A stretch of DNA of 64,000 bases from contig JAHLKG010000014.1 of the NCBI GenBank assembly GCA_025526995.1, positions 496,001-560,000 on the forward strand. Direction: 5' to 3'. This stretch comes from Powellomyces hirtus (lineage: Eukaryota > Chytridiomycota > Chytridiomycetes > Spizellomycetales > Powellomycetaceae). Under the pieces are notes generated by a model. That model saw nothing but the letters and a program-made list of their open reading frames with translations. It was not told the DNA's origin and did not search any database. The position numbers were made by a program, and so were the translations under genes. This document shows, piece after piece, positions 59,345-64,000 of the stretch; positions within the stretch are counted from its first letter, which is position 1, and each line of letters begins with the position of its first letter.

Positions 59345-60110
59345 CTTGAGGTAGAGGACATTATAGTGCAAGATTCCGGCATCGTTGAACGATGGCCGGA
59401 GGCTGCTGGGCAGCATACCTTGCTGGGCGAGATGCCGGCATCGTTGGACGATGGCCGAAGGCTGCTGGGCAGCATACCTCACTGGGTGAGATGCCGGGAT
59501 CGCTGGGCGATGAGCCGACGGCCTGCCGATGCAAGGTGACCGGCACCAGATTTGCATGGCGGCATACCTCGAGACCCGCGGGGACCATGGCCGTGGTACA
59601 TACCTACGTGAAGGGGAAGAGAAGGGCTTTGGCCAAGATACCGGCATCGTTTGACGATGGGCCGAAGGCCGCTGGGCGGCATACCTCACTGGGTGAGAAG
59701 GGTGATGCTGGGCATCGACCGGCTGGCCAATGCAAGGTGACCGGCACCAGATTTGCATGGCAGCGTACCTCGAGACCCGCAGGGACCATGGCCGCAGGAC
59801 ATACCCACGTGGGGAAGAGAAGGGCTTCGGCCAAGATACCGGCATCGTTTGACGATGGGCCAAAGGTCGCTGGGTGACATACCTCGCTGGGAGAGATGCC
59901 GGGATCGCTGGGCGATGAGCCAAAGACTGCAAGGCAGTAGACCTCACGAGGTGAGATGCCGGCATCGTTGGACGATGGCCGAAGGCTGCGTGGCAGTAGA
60001 CCTCACTAGGTGAGATGCCGGCATTGTTGGACGATGGCCGAGGGACCGCTGGGCGGTCTTCCCAACAGGGAAGTGCGATGCAAGGCATCGACCATGAGCA
60101 ACATAGCCGG
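59345..60110 (+). repeat. hairpin minisatellite in the Gypsy 3' region
   Basis: Imperfect tandem units of about 60 bp, each with GATGCCGGCATCG, CGTTGGACGATGGCC and GCTGCTGGGCAGC, the last two being short inverted repeats around TGG. Higher-order repeats include a GCAAGGTGACCGGCACCAG block. Non-coding on either strand as far as I can see. Confidence 0.8.
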
Positions 60111-60285
60111 GAGGAAGCCGAGTGTTGGACACAGCGGATGCATACGGGACGCTACAGAGCTCAAGGGGCACAGCAATGAGAAGAAGAGTACAGCAATGAG
60201 ATTTGGGTACTGAATTTGATTACGTCCCGGAGGCCAGGCGCGGAGGCAGCAACAGACAACAATCGAAAGTATGTACAAGAAAGAG

Positions 60286-60298
60286 GGGGGGGGGGGGA
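60286..60298 (+). repeat. poly-G run
   Basis: About 13 consecutive G after AGAAAGA, at the edge of the accessory segment. Length is likely uncertain in sequencing. Confidence 0.85.
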
Positions 60299-60305
60299 GA
60301 ACTAA

Positions 60306-61051
60306 TCAACCAATCATGGTGAAGGAGAATTGGCACCGATTGCCGTGGCACCGGTCGCCCAACCCGCACCGGAGGGGGGTGTAATTTGCCACGTTCATCT
60401 TGCTGCGAAGAGAGCTGAGTTAGTCAGGTAAGACAGCAGCAGGCCAAAGAGTACTACTTACGTGCGGACGTGGCCCATGCAGTGGAGATGGTTGCATGAG
60501 AACATGCGGATGTCCGCTCCGACATGGTTGCAGCCAGCGAACTGGCACCCGGCGGGGATGGCCGCAAAGAAGAGAACCCGGCCGCAGTGGGAGGCGCCGC
60601 ACGTCAACTGGCCCTGAGGGCCGTCGTTCTGGAAAGCAAAGGAACAGAGGAACCACACCGTTAGGAAGGCATCAGGCCGCCTCTCAGCGAAGGGGGAACA
60701 TACCGTGTCGTCGGCCGCCGCCACGATGCAGGGCCGGCACACCAGATGGTGGCATTCCGATGTGAACATCTTGCTCTTGCGGAAGAGATGGCACTTCCAG
60801 CAAGAGGGCAAGTCGGCTGACCTCTCGGGGGTGGATTTTTCATGGACCAAGGGGTCCTGTAGATAACAAGGGAAGAAGGGCAACATGAGACGAGTTGCCA
60901 CAACCGAAGATGAGCACCGACCCCTACTTACCCAGGCAGGCTGGGCCCGCTTGGTTGCGCCTTTCGCGAGTTGTTGGGCGGGCCGGCGCTTGCCCATGGT
61001 GGTGGTGGTGGTGTCGAGGGGAGGTGGAGAGTTGTTGGGGGTGTCAGCCAT
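60306..61051 (-). CDS. antisense Cys/His-rich (RING-like) gene inside the Gypsy element
   Basis: Four exons on the strand opposite to the Gypsy: 60932-61051, 60704-60856, 60462-60628 and 60306-60402. Every junction is GT-AG with clear donors (GTAAGT, GTATGT, GTAAGT), and phases agree (0, 0, 2), giving 178 residues. The N-terminal 40 are basic and Thr/Pro-rich (LDTTTTTMGKRRPAQQLAKG). Exon 2 holds CWKCHLFRKSKMFTSECHHL then VCRPC, the spacing of a RING or related zinc-binding module. Exon 3 adds CGASHCG, CQFAGCNH and CNHLHC, and exon 4 CGLGDRCHGNRC. No signal peptide or membrane segment. It sits between the chromodomain frame and the 3' LTR. Antisense orientation explains how introns could survive retrotransposition. 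The function is unknown; an E3 ligase or a nucleic-acid-binding protein are guesses. Confidence 0.72.
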
Positions 61052-61499
61052 GGTGTGTGTGTGCGGGTATGTGTGTGTGTGCTGTGTGGGTTCGTTGAGC
61101 TACAAAGAAAAGAGGAGCGAGAGGGGAAGATTCAACGGGCAGTATCTTTTTGAAGGCTCGACCTGCCTGGGAACGCTCGGAAATTCAGGTGTTAGTGTTT
61201 CATCCCCTACGGAGCACAGCAGATGTTACTTATCGAAATCCGCATGGAGGAAGCTACTCGTGATTCATCTAGGGCCCCTGCAAAGAGAGAAATGGACTTT
61301 CCGACGACTCCGCACACCACAAAGGGCGGAGACTACCCGCCGGAGACTACCGCGACGCGACCCGCACCAGGGCCGCCTCTCCAGTCTCATCTTCCCACAA
61401 CCACGTCAGCATCTGTTAACCCGCCGCCGCCCGGCTTAGGCAAGCTTCGCCTCGCTGAAGAGATTCGAGCCTAAGAGATAGTCGCGAATCTAAGGGGGG
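61052..61499. other. Gypsy 3' non-coding segment, upstream of the antisense gene
   Basis: Contains GT-rich simple sequence (about 61034-61090), presumably the promoter of the antisense gene, and a polypurine tract AAGGGGGG (61492-61499) directly before LTR3, the expected plus-strand primer. Confidence 0.6.
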
Positions 61500-61774
61500 T
61501 GTAATGAGGCGTGGCTCGCCAGCCTAAGCCTAGACACGCGTCGGGCAGGGCCCCGCGCGAGATGGATGCTAGCGTCAGCATCCCGAAGGGTACTAGACCT
61601 CAGGGATGGCCACGGATGGCCATCACGTGACCAGGACTGCATCGCGGTCCAGAAGAAAAGTAGGAATACTCCGACGAGGGCGTATTCAAGACTTAGAGAT
61701 CTTACAGTAGAATTAGACATAGGGAATTCCCGAATAGAAGACTAGACTCTGGCAACGGACCTAGTATTATCACA
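61500..61774 (+). repeat. Gypsy LTR3 (recombinant)
   Basis: 275 bp. Left of about 61613 it shares diagnostic bases with LTR2; right of about 61636 it shares them with LTR1. Confidence 0.92.
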
Positions 61775-62427
61775 GGATTGCAAACAAGCTCTATCTGAGA
61801 TGCAAGTTCTTGACAGTGGTGATGGAAGATGGAGATGGGATGCTGGAACACATCAACAAGGTCAAGATGATGGCTCAACAGCTGGAGGCAATTGGGGCAA
61901 AGGTGGACAGTAAGGACATCATCACTACACTTCTCTAAAGCCTGCCAGAGAGCTTTGAGTCACTCATTATGTCTCTCGAATCCAGGGGCGGATGACCTGA
62001 CTCTGGAGTTCCTCACTGCAAGGCTTCTGCATGAGGAGACATGCCACTCTGAAGGACAGGATGGCAGTGGAAGGGACGGCAGGGCCTTTTATGGCAGGAG
62101 CCAGATCAGCAACACCACTATGAAGAAGGCAGCAGGGCCTTGCTCCTATTGTGGGAAGGAAGGGCACTTTAAGAAGGAGTGCAGGAAGAGGCTGGCAGCA
62201 GAGCAGCAGAGCTCAGAGGCAGACCAGGCTTCCGGGCATGAGGCCTTTGCCTTCTCGACCATTGGATCATCGAATTGGGTGCATCGCAGCACATGACCAG
62301 CAACAGAGCAACTTGCAACCTCTCAAACAATGCTAGGGTGCATATGGCTGACAACAAAGGCGATTGAGAAGGGCACAGCAACTATCCAGACAGCCCTTTT
62401 GAATGGCAGGATGACTACCTGCACCTT
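61775..62427 (+). pseudogene. Copia A2 gag-protease, 3' part after the Gypsy insertion
   Basis: Resumes at GGATTGCAAACAAG, in register with 50154. A TAA before SLPESFESLI is shared with A1. Zinc knuckle CSYCGKEGHFKKEC. A short protease relic follows. Homology to A1 stops at CTACCTGCACCTT. Confidence 0.85.
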
Positions 62428-62479
62428 AATCACCAACACCATCTTCTCTCTTCAAAAATCAACCAACAAGGCTTACTAC

Positions 62480-62570
62480 TATTGGACTGTTGGGGATTGC
62501 GTACTCAACGTTAGTCCTTACATTAGATCCTAACTTGGAATCCCCGCTCAGAATGGGTGACTATCACACC
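62480..62570 (+). mobile_element. left fragment of a TATTGGA element
   Basis: Starts TATTGGACTGTTGGGGATTG and carries TTACATTAGATCCTAACTTGG. Cut after about 90 bp by the element-C LTR. Confidence 0.7.
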
Positions 62571-62991
62571 TGTGAGATGGCCATCATGGCATATTTATAC
62601 TTTACTTATTTTTCGGCTAGTAAAAAGCCATATCCCAAGTTAAGGCAGACGCGCCTCATAAGCGATTACCCAATCCCTCATAAGCAGAACTCCCCACAAG
62701 TTTACCCCGCGATCTCAGTACTGCGCAGCTACACTGCCATCGCTGCACTGCCATAGATCCCTAGATGATCTCCCCGTTCTCCACAAGTTAGTTAGAGACT
62801 AAGAACCCGAGAACCTCATATATAAACGAGAAGGAAAGCACCCCCGGTGGAGATCATCATCCATCAATACATCAACCCCGCACCATTCAAAAATACCGCA
62901 TCATTTCTCTCCTCTTTCACTTCTTCTTCCCAGGAAACAACTCCAAGCTCCGAACTTCATTTCTCCCGCCTTGAAACATAGGCACCTCACA
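62571..62991 (+). repeat. 5' LTR of retroelement C
   Basis: 421 bp, TGTGAG...CTCACA, followed at 62992 by TGGTAGCACCACC, the same primer-binding site as the Gypsy family. Homologous to the solo LTR at 31513-31907. Confidence 0.82.
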
Positions 62992-63068
62992 TGGTAGCAC
63001 CACCTTCGTCTTTCCTATCAGAACTCACTTCCTCTTGCTCTTTCTTGATTCAAATACAGTGATCTACA

Positions 63069-63917
63069 ATGGCTGCACCTGGACCCGCTGCCTGGACCTT
63101 CCCCACCGTAGGCCCTGCCCTGCAAAACGGTGATCGGCTCAGTGAAATCACGTTGCGTACAACCCTCCTCGCCAATACGAAGACGATCCCATACTTCTCT
63201 GGCGAGCATGATATGGAGCTGATCGACCTCTTCGTCACTACGAACGTCAGAGCGTGCAACCACTTCATCATGGCTTAGACCGGCATTGCTTACAACAAGT
63301 TCAATTACTTTGACAAGTACGCCATCACTAACATGGACCCTTCAGTCGTCGCTTGGCATGTTGCTATCATGAACAATCTCCGTGTTCAGCCTGCCGCTCC
63401 TGCCAAAGGCGTTGCCGCCTGGTGGGCCACCCAGTTCTATCAACGCTGGATGCCTCGCAACGTCACCAACCGTCTGCATCAAGAAATGGCGGCTCTTTCG
63501 CTTGGAAACTCGCTTGAAGATTACATCTGTGAACTAGAACGATACTGACATCTCGAAACGATTGCTGTCCACGCCAACGGCAATGCTACCGAACGACTTC
63601 TCCTTGAATCCGAGATGATCGACATCTTTCGCGCAGGCCTTCTTCGAAACACGACCTACGGTCTTTACCTTGTTCAAGCCCTCCAAAACTTCATGACGAT
63701 GAGACTTACCATTGGACAAGCGGTCACCTGGCCCTTGGCCGTAATCTGCGTCCGAAACGCAGCAGCCTCCCGCAATCTGGTCGATGGCTACCTTACTACT
63801 CCGGCACGGGCACAAGCCAAGGCCCCCGCCCGATTCCATCCTTACTCGGGCATTGAACAAGCTCCCTCTCGTACCCCTCGCCGGACCTTTCAACAACCCG
63901 TACCGGTTACTCCTTGA
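63069..63917 (+). pseudogene. gag of retroelement C, two nonsense codons; element runs off the window
   Basis: Begins MAAPGPAAWTFPTVGPALQN. One frame is broken by TAG at 63276-63278 and TGA at 63546-63548, with a frame change near the second. Gag-like helices: AAWWATQFYQRWMPRNVTNR, then LGNSLEDYICELERY. The C-terminal part is Pro/Arg-rich. The domain is recognised by position and pattern only. No zinc knuckle is seen before the frame ends, and pol would lie beyond 64000. Confidence 0.7.
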
Positions 63918-64000
63918 AGGACAACGACAGAACCACAAACATCCAAACAATCCATTCCGCAGACACCAAGAAAGAGATCTGGTGTGCCAACCCCAGTTAC

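Larger units (their letters stand above)
50155..61774 (+). mobile_element. 11.6-kb composite Ty3/Gypsy chromovirus with three LTRs
   Basis: Layout: LTR1 (50155-50429), gag, protease and RT/RNase H of copy 1 cut at 53869, LTR2 (53870-54144), full gag-protease-RT-RNase H-integrase-chromodomain of copy 2, minisatellite tail, antisense gene, LTR3 (61500-61774). The outer flanks are GAATT and GGATT, a 5-bp duplication of the Copia gag target (GGATT in A1) with one change. The Copia gag reads on either side, so the insertion is unambiguous. Confidence 0.92.

Noticed and set aside
59342..60088. 248-codon minus-strand frame in the Gypsy tail
   Set aside because: A product of the tandem minisatellite (repeating RPSAHRQTMP-like text); the same tail in copy D does not keep one matching frame.
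59345..60110. CRISPR-like array
   Set aside because: Units are contiguous, imperfect and without unique spacers; the organism is a eukaryote and the array belongs to a retroelement tail.

Overview
The window is eukaryotic nuclear DNA from a fungus. Genes are broken by short GT-AG introns (about 50-115 nt). The identifiable host products (mitochondrial lysyl-tRNA synthetase, RFC clamp-loader subunit, zuotin with SANT domains, LITAF-like protein, a Tag1/DUF3712-type LEA-2 protein) fit a fungus. The gene set alone does not fix the lineage; an early-diverging (for example chytrid-like) fungus is a guess.

Region 1 (1-27000) is a dense host-gene island. In order: a 3'-truncated ankyrin-type L-asparaginase (-), divergent from mitochondrial lysyl-tRNA synthetase (+); a proline-rich disordered protein (+); replication factor C subunit 3 (-), apparently with a one-base frame disruption; a zinc-free MDR oxidoreductase (-); an Ntn-type isoaspartyl peptidase/asparaginase (-); a giant 3264-residue single-pass membrane protein built from about 17 tandem LEA-2 (DUF3712) units (+); a LITAF-domain protein (-); and zuotin (-). 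Splice junctions were worked out by hand and checked by reading phase. The first asparaginase contains a 7-nt microexon.

Region 2 (27000-64000) is almost entirely transposable elements, many nested. It holds a 650-bp MITE with TAA target duplications, a repeated 324-365-bp element with TATTGGA termini, solo LTRs, two Copia families (A and B) in several broken copies and both orientations, and a chromodomain Ty3/Gypsy family in three copies. The centrepiece is an 11.6-kb composite Gypsy (50155-61774) inserted in a Copia gag gene. It has three LTRs, and its third LTR is a recombinant of the first two. A 3' tail of hairpin minisatellite is followed by an antisense, four-exon Cys/His-rich (RING-like) gene carried between the chromodomain ORF and the 3' LTR. 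A further LTR element starts at 62571 and runs off the window.

The host genes look independent (amino-acid metabolism, translation, replication, chaperone, membrane trafficking) rather than one pathway. The most unusual items are the giant LEA-2 array protein and the intron-bearing antisense gene inside the Gypsy element.
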